From: Nematostella vectensis
Taxonomy: Eukaryota; Cnidaria; Anthozoa; Actiniaria; Edwardsiidae
Direction of reading: 5' to 3'
Length of the DNA stretch: 64,000 bases
Assembly (NCBI RefSeq): GCF_932526225.1
Contig: NC_064035.1
Span: 1,983,501 to 2,047,500 of the forward strand
Part shown: one piece after another, positions 47,601 to 60,400 of the stretch
Layout of the letters: every line of letters starts with the position of its first letter
How positions within the stretch are numbered: the stretch's first letter is position 1
The notes under the pieces: generated by a model
The model's database searches: none
Told to the model about the DNA's origin: nothing
The model's input: the letters and a program-made list of their open reading frames with translations, nothing else
Position numbers and translations under genes: made by a program

Positions 47601-50487
47601 CACGATCGCGCTCGGTGCTATGTAAGAGAGAAATAGTAACGCAAACGTATACCCTTGCCGGGCAGTGCTATCCATCCCTAGCACGCACAACGCCGGCTCG
47701 CAGATCGATTCAGGGCTCACGACGCTTGCCATAGCCGCAGGGATAGCCAAGATGACGCCCCATAACCACGAGAGGATCACAGTGGTACGCGCTGCGCGGC
47801 TCGAGAGGGCCCGCACCAGGTTAGGCTTGACTAGCGTAAGGCATCGATACAATGCGAGCTCAGCCAGGCTGTATGTCAAGACGGCTGTGCAGCACACAGG
47901 TACCGTGCTCAACAAGCGACACATTACTCCGCCTAGGGGCCATGACGAGTACCACTGCGCGTAGAATAATACCGGGTAAGATAGCGTTAGTAGCAACTCA
48001 GTAATGACCAGGTTTAGCACTAGTGAGTACGTGAGAGGAAGACGTCCGCGATGCCTCCACATGACTCGCGCGACTGCAGTGTTACACAGAACGGACGCCA
48101 TCATGATGAGCGTCACCATTCCTGTGCGTAGGACACGCGACGCACCAGGCTCCATGTAGCCAACAGGGCACGCGAACGAGGAGTTGTTTGTCAACATCGC
48201 TTCTTGAGTCGTTACGTCTTGCGTTTCTGATTCGAGATGTTAATAGCTAAGTCTTTGCAAGTGGCGCGTTGTACGTCTCTTCGCCTTTTGCCTGCGTCTT
48301 ATACAATACCATTATTTCCATTATACTTATTTCAATACCAGCGCGGTGTGTCATTGGTGGCTTCATAACGCCACGTTTAAGCTTGGTTTGCGTGAGAATC
48401 CCTTGCCGCTCGGTTATGAATTGGATTTGTAAAAAGTGAAAGTATTTAGTTGAGTGGCGTAAGCACTAAGCGAAAGCGCTGAAAGGAAGAAATATGTTCA
48501 ATTATTTTACTCCGGAGATGCTTATTCCGCACGAGCGGAGTTATGACAAGGCTGTTGTTCTCTTCATTATTCACTGGGTATTGGTTTAGATGTGTGGTAG
48601 CTTGAAACTTATAGCAGTATTAATTGGATGCGTGGCTTAGAATTCCATGATCGCGTGACGCGGTGACTAACCACCCATTTATCTGATCGCGTGATGCATA
48701 TGACGGTATTTTCTGTTACCAATGATGATATGATAGCCGGTCCCAGACCATTCTTAATTGGTCACGACGTTCACGAGAGCCACTCAGGGGCTGAGCCAGG
48801 ATTTCTCTAAGCACTGGCTCGCCTAATCACGCAAACACTTTTAACATTTTAACTCGTAGCTGGAACAAGCGAACACCTAATGGCTTCAAGAGTATAAAGG
48901 CTGTAAAAGTATTTGTTTCCCGTTTTTTCCCCAAAGATCTAAAACGCTATTCAGTCTTCATTTTCGCCGTGCGTTGCAATCGCTGATGAGTCCACTTGAG
49001 AAGACGGTGCTCTTTGAAAAAGCACACACCATGCTGTGAATTTATGAAATTTTAACTTTTAATTAGTGACATAAGTTAGTATTTTACAAAACTGTGGTTC
49101 GAAAAAGTGGAAATAATTAAATCGATAGAGTTTGATTTGAACTTGAGAAGACGGTGCTCTTTGAAAAAGCACACACCATGCCGTGAATTTATGAAATTTT
49201 AACTTTTAATTAGTGACAAGTATTTTACAAAACTGTGGATCGAAAAAGTGGAAATAATTAAATCGTTAGAGTTTGATTTGATTGCATTTTTTTCATTCTA
49301 TTAGCTAGAATCTTTTTTTGGAATTTCTATGAGGCTTCGATTAAGAACCATTGCGTTATTTCCTTGACGATTTTTACACTTCACAAAACTATGGGGTTCT
49401 TCCCCATTGGGGCAATGTGCTAATTGTTTTCAAAAATTACAAAATTAAAAAAAATAATTTTCGCGATCGTTTTTGTCTCTAGAAAATTCCTAAAATGATA
49501 AAAACAATCTTATTGAGCACAACATATTCTGATATGAGGGGTTGTTTTTGTCAGGCGTTCCAGTATACTTACATCCGGGAGTTGCGCACGGACGAGACTT
49601 GCTTTGATGTCCATGAGAGCTTTCCTGGGGCAAAGGTGCACTTCTTCCCCTGCCACGAAATGAAAGGAAACCAAGAATTCCTTTTCACTGAGGTAGGAAG
49701 GCGGTGACTCCCAAGGATTCACCACATTGGGGTTGGGGTTACATGGTTAGAGGAGAATAGGCCCTTTGTCCTTATAGGCCTTTTTGAGTTTATCGTAAAA
49801 TAAAACTAAAAACTGCAAACATTTGCAACTAAGAAGTCACGTGACTTTTTGGATGGCAAACCCCGACACAACCTCCGCGCGCTCACTCGCGCTCCGATAT
49901 TTAGCGCTAAATTTCTTTGTGCATGCCCCTATTGTATCTCCATTAACTAGAGAACGGGCCAAATTTTCTACCCTGCTGTTCGTGACGTTTGGCACATAAT
50001 TGTCTTGATCCGTATTGCGTGACAAGATTGTTTTGTTTTTGTTTTAAATATTAAAAACTCGTCATTAAAAATACTGCATTTTTGATACTTTAGAAGTTTG
50101 ATAAGTCTGTTTCCATGGTAGGGTGGCTTGACTTATAGCGTGATTCAAACGGACATCTACTGAAATAGAGAGCTTATCAGTAGAGGGACTGAAAGCCTGT
50201 GATAACACGTCACGCCAGTCAGATCAACGGATCGCTGTAGTTCACTTCAGATTCCAGTCACTTCAATGTTTTCGTTTATTTGAAACCCTTCATTTGAATT
50301 TCAGGACAAGCACATCAAACACCCAGTCTCTGGCCAATGTATGTCTGTCAGTAACAACCAAGATTATCCAATCATGGAGCGATGTGCCAACACACCTGAC
50401 CAAATATGGGAATTGCAGCTTTCCGACATGTCTTTCGTGCCTCCTTTGTACAGAAAATTTCAGAGTGGACCGATTAGCGATTCTTAA
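41669..50487 (+). CDS. GALNT10: Polypeptide N-acetylgalactosaminyltransferase, GALNT7/10 clade, complete
   Basis: A Golgi enzyme that adds GalNAc to Ser/Thr and so starts mucin-type O-glycosylation. Eight exons keep frame: 41669-42012, 43147-43313, 43635-44007, 44495-44612, 45228-45548, 46482-46577, 49555-49692 and 50305-50487 (TAA), giving 579 residues. Exon 1 encodes a type II signal anchor ([17 protein letters not shown]) and stem. The GT2 catalytic domain shows [18 protein letters not shown], the metal-binding [36 protein letters not shown] and [12 protein letters not shown] ricin B-type lectin domain follows with CLD, MGGNQ, MKGNQ and a third repeat starting [22 protein letters not shown] and HPVSG favour the GALNT7/10 branch, and these may need prior glycosylation of the substrate. 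The GPCR at 47100-48197 is nested in intron 6. Confidence 0.92.
44172..44285. mobile_element. Short foldback element in GALNT intron 3
   Basis: GGGGTAGCGATGGGTA near 44172 pairs with TACCCATCACTACCCC near 44283 (one mismatch), enclosing about 80 bp that is partly self-complementary (CGAAATTT/AAATTTCG). It is probably a small MITE. Confidence 0.55.
45691..46080. mobile_element. MITE-like inverted-repeat element in GALNT intron 5
   Basis: The arm GAATTAGCCGATGGAAATGG at 45711 has its reverse complement at 46038-46060, and the pairing extends to about 43 bp per side (45691-45734 and 46037-46080). The 300-bp interior has no open frame of note. Confidence 0.75.
47100..48197 (-). CDS. Class A (rhodopsin-like) G protein-coupled receptor, intronless
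   Basis: 365 residues with seven hydrophobic segments: about 25-50, 62-85, 98-122, 142-162, 185-207, 285-308 and 322-343. The N-terminus carries a glycosylation motif (NNSS). A Cys near the start of TM3 (VMCRLL) and one in the second extracellular loop fit the usual disulfide. TM2 has [14 protein letters not shown] in place of the common LAxxD. The DRY position reads LYRCL, so only the Arg remains. TM7 ends HPIVVY in place of NPxxY. The third intracellular loop is about 75 residues, basic and proline-rich. Single-exon structure is usual for cnidarian class A receptors. The ligand is unknown. The gene lies antisense within intron 6 of the GALNT gene, suggesting retroposition or independent control. 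Confidence 0.85.
   Translation of the reverse strand: MLTNNSSFACPVGYMEPGASRVLRTGMVTLIMMASVLCNTAVARVMWRHRGRLPLTYSLVLNLVITELLLTLSYPVLFYAQWYSSWPLGGVMCRLLSTVPVCCTAVLTYSLAELALYRCLTLVKPNLVRALSSRAARTTVILSWLWGVILAIPAAMASVVSPESICEPALCVLGMDSTARQGYTFALLFLSYIAPSAIVITAYATAACHTTPQELCDEPTSPQARGEEEELNRADQAVPLPSPKRNVNRTIGHLPPAPLDVVVTKRRKRNIIWCPVSEWELELMQVVLTLVFVYILCCLAYVVVMVVEAQEVPWYQAWPYRRVATMYAWLLQCLPSALHPIVVYWTMCKTSNQRTKDILMCTFTY
48994..49281. repeat. 147-bp tandem duplication in GALNT intron 6
   Basis: ACTTGAGAAGACGGTGCTCT begins both copies (48994 and 49141). The second copy lacks about six bases (ATAAGT region) and has a few substitutions. It is noncoding. Confidence 0.9.
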
Positions 50488-51470
50488 AATTTCAAAAATA
50501 TTATAGCATAAACATATATATTATAGTATATTTTACTACTATGCTAAACAGTATTTACATTTGTAATCTAGGAAATTCTTTACAAAATATTTCAAAGATT
50601 CAAAGAACCTTTTCAGATAGATGTTTGTATCTCAGGCTTCAGGCTTTACTGTAATTGACTAGCTTTGAGTCAACTTCTTTACGGGGACTCCGGGACTAGC
50701 ACAAAATAGAGAACTTAATAAATTAATTTGGTAATTCTTTGTGTTTATTTATTATTCGGTGGTGTTAGAAGTCACGACCATATAACGCCTCGTTACGAGT
50801 CCGTGGGCCTTCTTCCGAGTGTGACGTGATGCCTGGCAACGGCAAGCAACGAGGGCTTTAAATGATATTTCCCTACCCAAAATCTCCTATGCTTTTATTT
50901 TCTTATAGATAGGATACTGTATAAATTCACCGTAGCCTTAAAACCATGGTAAAAATAATAGATCGATGGGAGTTTCTTTCACAGTCGTTGGCAGCTTATT
51001 ATTGTAGGCCTCTATTCATTTATTACGTACAAGCATCAATAACAATAAAGGAATTTGAAATTCAGCACTGGGCCTAGCTAAATTTAGTTTTAGTTTTTTT
51101 TAGGAGTTTTAGGTTTTTTTAGATATATATAAATGGGCACAAACGGTAAATTGCGCATTTCTTAAGCGAACTGTTGAATTAGTCTCGCTAGATAAATTAG
51201 CTCTTTTCTAGAAACCATTAGTCTTTCCCCCTGACGTAAATATATTCATTCTTTAGGGTCATTAAAAATTCATATGAGGCGAGATTTGCATAACACGGCT
51301 AAAAGTGTTTCACATTGTGTATGCATTTATCTGACGTTCGGCAAGGAAAATTATAGTGATACGCAGTTTTTAAGCAAACACTTCCCAATGTAGTTTAACT
51401 GCCTTAAAAAAGGCCAAACAATTATTTTCGTTTTTAAGAAGAAGCAGGTGGATTTCAAATTGTTTCATTC
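50488..51470. other. Intergenic region between GALNT and the CUB-Ig-channel gene
   Basis: AT-rich, noncoding by inspection. It presumably carries the GALNT polyadenylation signals (AATAAA-like words near 50716-50720) and the promoter of the next gene. No further feature is seen. Confidence 0.4.
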
Positions 51471-54400
51471 ATGAAAGAACAAACTGACTGGCGAAGTCTT
51501 TTTCAGAAGGTTAGCGATTCTTGCTAATGGTGTTGCAACTATTTTGGATTTGGAGTGATTGTGGTTAATTTTCGTTGCAGGCTTGTGTGTTTTTATTTCT
51601 ACTGGTGCCCTGTGTGTGTAGTGTTGAGCTAAAAACTACTCCTAAAGGTACGTATACGAGGGAATAAGAATAGTCTGCTCGATGGAGGACTTGCGAACCC
51701 CACACCTGTCGCGATAGAGAAAATCCGGGTAAATTATCGTAAAACCGTGTGTTAGTAAATAATACTCACTTAAATTCGTAAAACAATAAATACGAGGACA
51801 CAAGTTTGTAAATGTCCTTTGTGATGATTCAGTAGAAGCAACTTCTCGTGGGTATATCCGTACAACTTCGGAAATACTGTTTTTGGACAAACCTGTTTTG
51901 ATGTTTATCAAGTCAAGTCGCCAAGTTAGCCGATTGAAGAAAGCTCGCAAGGATCGAAAAAACGCAGTCCAAGAGAGTCGGCCTTGTAAACCCATGAGCA
52001 AATCTAGGATTTAGGAATAGATTGGTACAGATCAAAACACTCTACATACTTTTATTATCTTTTTAGGAGGCTTTTTGACGCGTTTGCATTTTCCGAGGCG
52101 ACAGATCAGACCCAATGTAATGATTTTGTTTTCTTGAGAATTAAATTTATTTTATTTCTAGTACAAGTAGCAATACTAAATAGAGAACCAGTTCAAAACT
52201 GGGTATATCCAGCATTTAAAGGTTATATTTTTCAAATCCCCCTTCTTAATTGTCAAAGTGTGCGTTATAATATTGACCAAAGCCTTATCAATTCTAGTTT
52301 CCGGCTTGTTGTTATGTTCTGTCGATATTATTTCATTTTCTTTTTACACTATCTAACATTGCCTATATCGTGCGGTCAAATAGGCGTTCTTTAAATCTGG
52401 CCACAGCTTGTTTTTTTTGCAATAGAATCTGATGAAACCTTGGTGTCTAGAACAAGCGGCAATTACGATGCTAAGGCGCTGAATAAATAGAGCCATATTG
52501 ACGGCGGCTTTTGGGGAAATCAAACTCGTTTCCTACTGGCTAGCTGTTAGAAAGGAATTCCAAAACAGGTGCCGTCTTGAATCGATTCCGTTATTTTTGG
52601 ATGAGCTGGAACCTCTTCTTCATATAAACTTCGTACGAATAAAATTTATATTTAAAAGCAGCCTATGAGCATTGTTTGTAGCTATGAACGAAGCAATCAT
52701 CTTTTTAACCAATTGACCCTAATTTTTTTAACTGACAAAGAATTACAGACCGGAAACCTATACCTCTCCCTATTTTAAGTTTCTTACAACTCATTTTTTA
52801 AATCGCCTTTATTTTTCTTGTTGTCAAAGTGGACGATGAAGTTTTTCGGGTCCGTAGAAGATCATTCGCGGAAATTGGAAATCCGGGGGGGGGGGGGGGG
52901 GGGGTTCGCCGGAACGCCCAGGGATTTCCAGAGGGGAGGGGTGTAAAATACCCTTTTTCCTTAACAGTTACTGTATTTATTTTTTTCCAGGGGGTTGGAA
53001 ATTCCAGAGGGTGGGGGGGTCATACCTCCGACCCTCTCAATAGTGGGGTATGGATATTCTCTGGAACTACACGATATAAGCGAAATCGTGCAGATTTTAC
53101 AAGTTTTTGCATTGTTAATCATATTTTAAGTCCAAGCGCATGAGCATGGCATTATCCCAAACCGAGGGTCCTACTGTTCGTAAATCCTTCATATATGGTT
53201 AACTAAAGTAATGATTAGTGTTAGAGTTATGGTTAGGGTAAGGGACATTATAGTGAACGAATGACCTACCGAGCTATTCGTAAATCCTTCATATATGGTT
53301 AACTAAAGTAATGATTAGTGTTAGAGTTATGGTTAAGGTAAGGGACATTATAGTGAACGAATGACCTACCGAGCTATTCGTAAATCCTTCATATATGGTT
53401 AACTAAAGTAATGATTAGTGTTAGAGTTATGGTTAGGGTAAGGGACATTATAGTGAACGAATGACCTACTGAGCTATTCGTAAATCCTTCATATATGGTT
53501 AACTAAAGTAATGATTAGTGTTAGAGTTATGGTTAGGGTTAGGGACATTATAGTGAACGAATGACCTACCGAGCTATTCGTAAATCCTTCATATATGGTT
53601 AACTAAAGTAATGATTAGGGTTAGAGTTATGGTTAGGGTTAGGGACATTATAGTGAACGAGCTATTCGTTAATTCAGCATTCCAACTACAAACAAGGTAA
53701 TCAAATTGTTTATGTATTTACCTTCAGAATGCCCGAACATCACTAAGACGAATGAGGTGGAAGGGAAGTTCCATTCGCCGGGTGGGGCTGGAGGCTACCC
53801 TAATAACTCGGACTGCCTGTGGCAGATCCAAGCGTCACTCGCTGCCACCGTACAGATCATCTTTGAGGACTTCGACTTAGAACTGAGCAAAACATGCTTC
53901 CATTACGATTCAGTCAAGGTATTTATATGTTTACATTACTGTAGCATATTCATGAATAATATTGGGGCTATTTACTCTATAATACTATATTGGCGAGATT
54001 TATAATTACATATTGACCAACACGACAGGAGCAAAAAATGGCAAATTGTAAGGTCGTGTTAGCCTATATTCGCTTGATTATTTGCATAGATGTTCCTTGT
54101 GTAATATAAAACAAAATAAGCTTTATTGTTTTTTGGTAAATAATCCGTTCTTGAGATATTGCAAATTGTAAGACTCTTGCTTGTCTGAAATTGCCCAATT
54201 TGGGCGAAATTGCTACTTTTTTCATGATTTATGGCAACTTTGCTCAATCATATCTCAAGAACGGATCATCTACCAAAAAAAACACTAAAGCTTATTTTGT
54301 TTTATATTATGCAAGGAACCTCTAGGCAAAATGTAACCTAACACAACCTTACAATTTTAATTTTGCCATTTTTTGCTCCTGTCGTCCAACACTCAATAAT

Positions 54401-57400
54401 GCTATATTATGAACTCCATAATAATACTAGCCTGTATACAGACCGTAATTCCTCTGTTTACAAACCACATAAAAATATATTGGCAAGATTTATAATTGCA
54501 TATTGGCCAACTCCATTATACTATTGGCATACCCTTAAGAATATCCCTGCGTTCTGATTGGTTAAATAGCTTCTTCGAATGATGGTACCACTATCATTTT
54601 TGCAGCCAATTTCCACAAAAATATAGTATAATGAAAAGAAGACTGGTGAAACTAAAGTCACTAAGAGAATTAGAAAGATATAGCAAATTAGAAAGATATA
54701 GCACAAAACTCGTTGAAGACTCTGCTACACAATGATATCACGTTGACTCGTATCTGTATGGTCTAGGTAACTCAGAACTGCGGCGGATCTTGGGTGGACG
54801 TCGATCAAGACGCTTACTGTGGTAACCGAACCCGATTTAACGTAACGTCGTCCTGCGGATGGGTGAGGATCCGCTTCAAGTCGGACGAGTCTATCACCGG
54901 CCGGGGGTTTAACGCCACTTACAGGATCATCCGGGACAGGAGTGAGTACCTATACCACGCCCTACTGATAAAAGGGAAACGTGAAGTCCCTAGCAAGCAG
55001 TGATAGCATTCATGTCGCTGTTTGCACAACACTGTTGTCAAGCGAGTGATATCTAAAGAATAGTGTTTCTATCATTGCCAAGTGTTTCGACTCCGTTGTC
55101 ATTAACCCCGTGACACCGTGTTGGGAGGTGAGGTCGCTGGGGAGAAGAAGTGGGAGATACTACTTCCCCCCCCCTTATTTTTTCTCGTACCTAGTCCCCT
55201 CATCGCGCGTATTACTCCGAGAACTGAAACTCCGGGTGTCTTTTATATGACGTCTGCGAAGAAGGGTCACTGAAACGAGCCGTCCAATTTTGCGATCTAA
55301 TTTGACTGTCCAATCGCTGACTCAAAAGAGGGATATAATTCCGTGCGTACTTTTACTATTTATAAACAACACTTTACCATATCATTGATGATCAAGCTCA
55401 TTCCCCTCAGTTTTCCCTTCTTTTTTCTTTGTTTAATCGATTAATCAAACTTTATCTTCGCTAACAGAGCCGCCTGTGATCACGTGTCTCGGCCCCGACT
55501 GTAACAAGACGCAGCACGAGATCGCCGAGAGTGATGTTCGCCTGGACTGCGTGGCGGAGGGTTACCCCTTGCCCATAGTGGAGTGGAGTAGGGTCGGGGG
55601 GGTCATGCCGAACTACCGTCAGCTGTCTAATGGCAGTGTGGTGCTCAAGCAGGTCAAGATGACCGACACTGGCGTGTACCAGTGCCAGGCCAATAATTCG
55701 CAGGGAGGAGACATCGACCGGCTCAGCCTTCACGTAGCAGGTAAGTAACACGTGACTTGTCATGGCGTGACGTCTTGTGCTGCCTTCACGTGGTAATTAA
55801 GGAGCACGGGACTTGTCGTGGCGTAACGTCACGTGGCAGGTAAGTAACACGTGACTTGTCGTGGCGTAACGTCACGTGGCAGGTAAGTAACACGTGACTT
55901 GTCGTGGCGTAACGTCACGTGGCAGGTAAGTAACCCGGGACTTGTCGTGGCGTAACGTTTTGTGCTGTGGTATTCTTGTGGTTTTTATTTTTTAATATAC
56001 TAAAGGCGACTCTTCTAATGATGACTTTGGTTTGATTTAAATATTGAAATATCATACCTTTATCCATAGACCATCCATACTTTAGCAATTTAATAGAGAG
56101 TTATGATGGCACGGGATTTTAAAGTTATTGACTTGGTGTGGTTTTCCTTCTCAAAGTTCTAAGGAAAACAAAATATAGCTGATGCTTTATGAGACATCTG
56201 ACTCCTTGCAAGTTATTTTAAAATAACTTGCAAGGAGTCAGATGAAGAATGGTGGTAAAACATAGATGGAAAGAGTAAAGCAACGTGTAGACATGTGGTG
56301 GACATATGGTGCTGCTGCGCCGATTTGTTTTCGCAGTTGTTTCTTATATTGTTTTATCAAGTCGATGCGATGTTTGTTTTTTTCTAGAAAAATGCACCTG
56401 CCCCAAGCGCATCCTGACGAACTGGTATGAGCTTCCGCCGTACACACGCACGGACGCGGCCAGGAAGGAGAACAGCCTTTTCCGTGTCCTCATCCGTACG
56501 ATCTTCCAGACTTGCTGCGGAAACTGCACCGGCGGGCACGGTCCCTCTGAGATCATCTTTGATGGCGCGAACTCCACCAAAATGTCCTTCATTGAAACCA
56601 GAAAGGAAGAAAACCTCAACCAGAAGGATACCATTTCCTTCCCTATCCCTGGTAACGCCGATGACACCACGTACCAGAACACCCTACGCTTCCTTCCGCT
56701 CGTCACGTCCCCTGGCATCGCGTTTGTCGTGGTGAATGACGAGCCGGGAACCTCTGCGAACGCCGTCTTCACATCTGTGCTGGGTGGATGGCCCGTACTT
56801 GTGCTGACGCTTATTATGGCGCTGCTATCTGGAATGATCATGTGGGCTCTGGTGAGTACTGCATGCCCGCCTTTTAAGTAATCGTGAGTGTCTCGGCATT
56901 GATCGTTAGTGTCTCGGCATTGATCGTGAGTGTCGCGGCATTGATCGTGAGTGTCGCGGAATTGATCGTGAGTGTCTCTGCATTGATCGTGAGTGTCTCG
57001 GCATTGATCGTGAGTGTCTCGGCATTGATCGTGAGTGTCTCGGCATTGATCGTGAGTGTCGCGGCATTGATCGTGAGTGTCGCAGCATTGATCGTGAGTG
57101 TCGCGGCATTGATCGTGAGTGTCGCGGCATTGATCGTGAGTGTCGCGGCATTGATCGTGAGTGTCCCGGCATTGATCGTGAGTGTCTCGGCATTAATCGC
57201 GAGTGTCTCGGCATTGATCGTGAGTGTCGCGGCATTGATCGTGAGTGTCGCGGAATTGATCGTGAGTGTCTCTGCATTGATCGTGAGTGTCTCGGCATTG
57301 ATCGTGAGTGTCGCGGCATTGATCGTGAGTGTCGCGGCATTTATCGTGAGTGTCGCGGCATTGATCGTGAGTGTCTCTGCATTGATCGTGAGTGTCGCGG

Positions 57401-60400
57401 CATTGATCGTGAGTGTCGCAGCATTGATCGTGAGTGTCGCTGCATTGATGTGAGTGTCTCGCATTGATCGTGAGTGTCGCGGCATTGATCGTGAGTGTCG
57501 CGGAATTGATCGTGAGTGTCTCTGCATTGATCGTGAGTGTCTCGGCATTGATCGTGAGTGTCGCGGCATTGATCGTGAGTGTCGCGGCATTTATCGTGAG
57601 TGTCGCGGCATTGATCGTGAGTGTCTCTGCATTGATCGTGAGTGTCGCGGCATTGATCGTGAGTGTCGCAGCATTGATCGTGAGTGTCGCTGCATTGATG
57701 TGAGTGTCTCGCATTGATCGTGAGTGTCGCGGCATTGATCGTGAGTGTCGCGGAATTGATCGTGAGTGTCTCTGCATTGATCGTGAGTGTCTCGGCATTG
57801 ATCGTGAGTGTCGCGGCATTGATCGTGAGTGTCGCGGCATTTATCGTGAGTGTCGCGGCATTGATCGTGAGTGTCTCTGCATTGATCGTGAGTGTCGCGG
57901 CATTGATCGTGAGTGTCGCAGCATTGATCGTGAGTGTCGCTGCATTGATGTGAGTGTCTCGCATTGATCGTGAGGGTCTCGGCATTGTTCATTAGTGCCC
58001 CAGCATTTATTGTGAGATGCCTAGGCATTGATTGATTGATCTCAGTATTGATCTTGCGCTTTACTTTGTAGGACACGTGGAACAATCCAGATGAGTTTCC
58101 GCGCTCGTTTATAAAAGGCAGCGGCGAGGGCTTCTGGTGGGCTTTTGTTACTATGACAACAGTCGGGTAAGTTGATTAGAATATGGATTAAATGATGGAG
58201 GCAGTGATAGTGTCGTAAGACACGATGATAATAATGATGATGACGGTGATAGTGACGTAAGACACGATGATAATAATGATGATGACGGTGATAGTGACGT
58301 AAGACACGATGATAATAATGATGAAGACGGTGATAGTGACGTAAGACACGATGATAATAATGATGATGACGGTGATAGTGACGTAAGACACGATGATAAT
58401 AATGATGATGACGGTGATAGTGACGTAAGACACGATGATAATAATGATGATGACGGTGATAGTGACGTAAGACACGATGAATATAATGATGAAGACGGTG
58501 ATAGTGACGTAAGACACGATGATAATAATGATGATGACGGTGATAGTGTCGTAAGACACGATGATAATAATGATGAAGACGGTGATAGTGACGTAAGACA
58601 CGATGAATATAATGATGAAGACGGTGATAGTGTCGTAAGACACGATGAATATAATGATGAAGACGGTGATAGTGACGTAAGACACGATGATAATAATGAT
58701 GAAGACGGTGATAGTGACGTAAGACACGATGAATATAATGATGAAGACGGTGATAGTGACGTAAGACACGATGATAATAATGATGAAGACGGTGATAGTG
58801 ACGTAAGACACGATGATAATAATGATGAAGACGGTGATAGTGACGTAAGACACGATGAATATAATGATGAAGACGGTGATAGTGACGTAAGACACGATGA
58901 TAATAATGATGATGACGGTGATAGTGACGTAAGACACGATGATAATAATGATGATGACGGTGATAGTGACGTAAGACACGATGATAATAATGATGAAGAC
59001 GGTGATAGTGACGTAAGACACGATGAATATAATGATGAAGACGGTGATAGTGACGTAAGACACGATGATAATAATGATGAAGACGGTGATAGTGACGTAA
59101 GACACGATGATAATAATGATGAAGACGGTGATAGTGACGTAAGACACGATGAATATAATGATGAAGACGGTGATAGTGACGTAAGACACGATGATAATAA
59201 TGATGATGACGGTGATAGTGACGTAAGACACGATGATAATAATGATGATGACGGTGATAGTGACGTAAGACACGATGATAATAATGATGAAGACGGTGAT
59301 AGTGTCGTAAGACACGATGAATATAATGATGAAGACGGTGATAGTGACGTAAGACACGATGATAATAATGAAGATGACGGTGATAGTGACGTAAGACACG
59401 ATGATAATAATGATGATGACGGTGATAGTGACGTAAGACACGATGATAATAATGATGATGACGGTGATAGTGACGTAAGACACGATGATAATAATGATGA
59501 TGACGGTGATAGTGACGTAAGACACGATGATAATAATGATGATGACGGTGATAGTGACGTAAGACACGATGATAATAATGATGATGACGGTGATAGTGAC
59601 GTAAGACACGATGATAATAATGATGATGACGGTGATAGTGACGTAAGACACGATGAATATAATGATGAAGACGGTGATAGTGACGTAAGACACGATGATA
59701 ATAATGATGATGACGGTGATAGTGACGTAAGACACGATGATAATAATGATGATGACGGTGATAGTGACGTAAGACACGATGAATATAATGATGAAGACGG
59801 TGATAGTGACGTAAGACACGATGATAATAATGATGATGACGGTGATAGTGTCGTAAGACACGATGATAATAATGATGAAGACGGTGATAGTGACGTAAGA
59901 AACGATGAATATAATGATGAAGACGGTGATAGTGTCGTAAGACACGATGAATATAATGATGAAGACGGTGATAGTGACGTAAGACACGATGATAATAATG
60001 ATGAAGACGGTGATAGTGACGTAAGACACGATGATAATAATGATGAAGACGGTGATAGTGACGTAAGACACGATGAATATAATGATGAAGACGGTGATAG
60101 TGACGTAAGACACGATGATAATAATGATGAAGACGGTGATAGTGACGTAAGACACGATGATAATAATGATGAAGACGGTGATAGTGACGTAAGACACGAT
60201 GAATATAATGATGAAGACGGTGATAGTGACGTAAGACACGATGATAATAATGATGAAGACGGTGATAGTGACGTAAGACACGATGATAATAATGATGAAG
60301 ACGGTGATAGTGACGTAAGACACGATGATAATAATGATGAAGACGGTGATAGTGACGTAAGACACGATGATAATAATGATGAAGACGGTGATAGTGTCGT

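Noticed and set aside
51642-52001. 119-codon minus-strand frame
   Set aside because: No recognisable domain; it overlaps an intron of the plus-strand gene.
52829-53143. 104-codon plus-strand frame containing a glycine run
   Set aside because: The glycine run is a poly-G tract and the rest lacks similarity; it lies in an intron of the CUB-Ig-channel gene.
56874-58085. Overlapping long open frames on both strands
   Set aside because: The 21-bp period keeps all frames open; the region is an intron between two channel exons.
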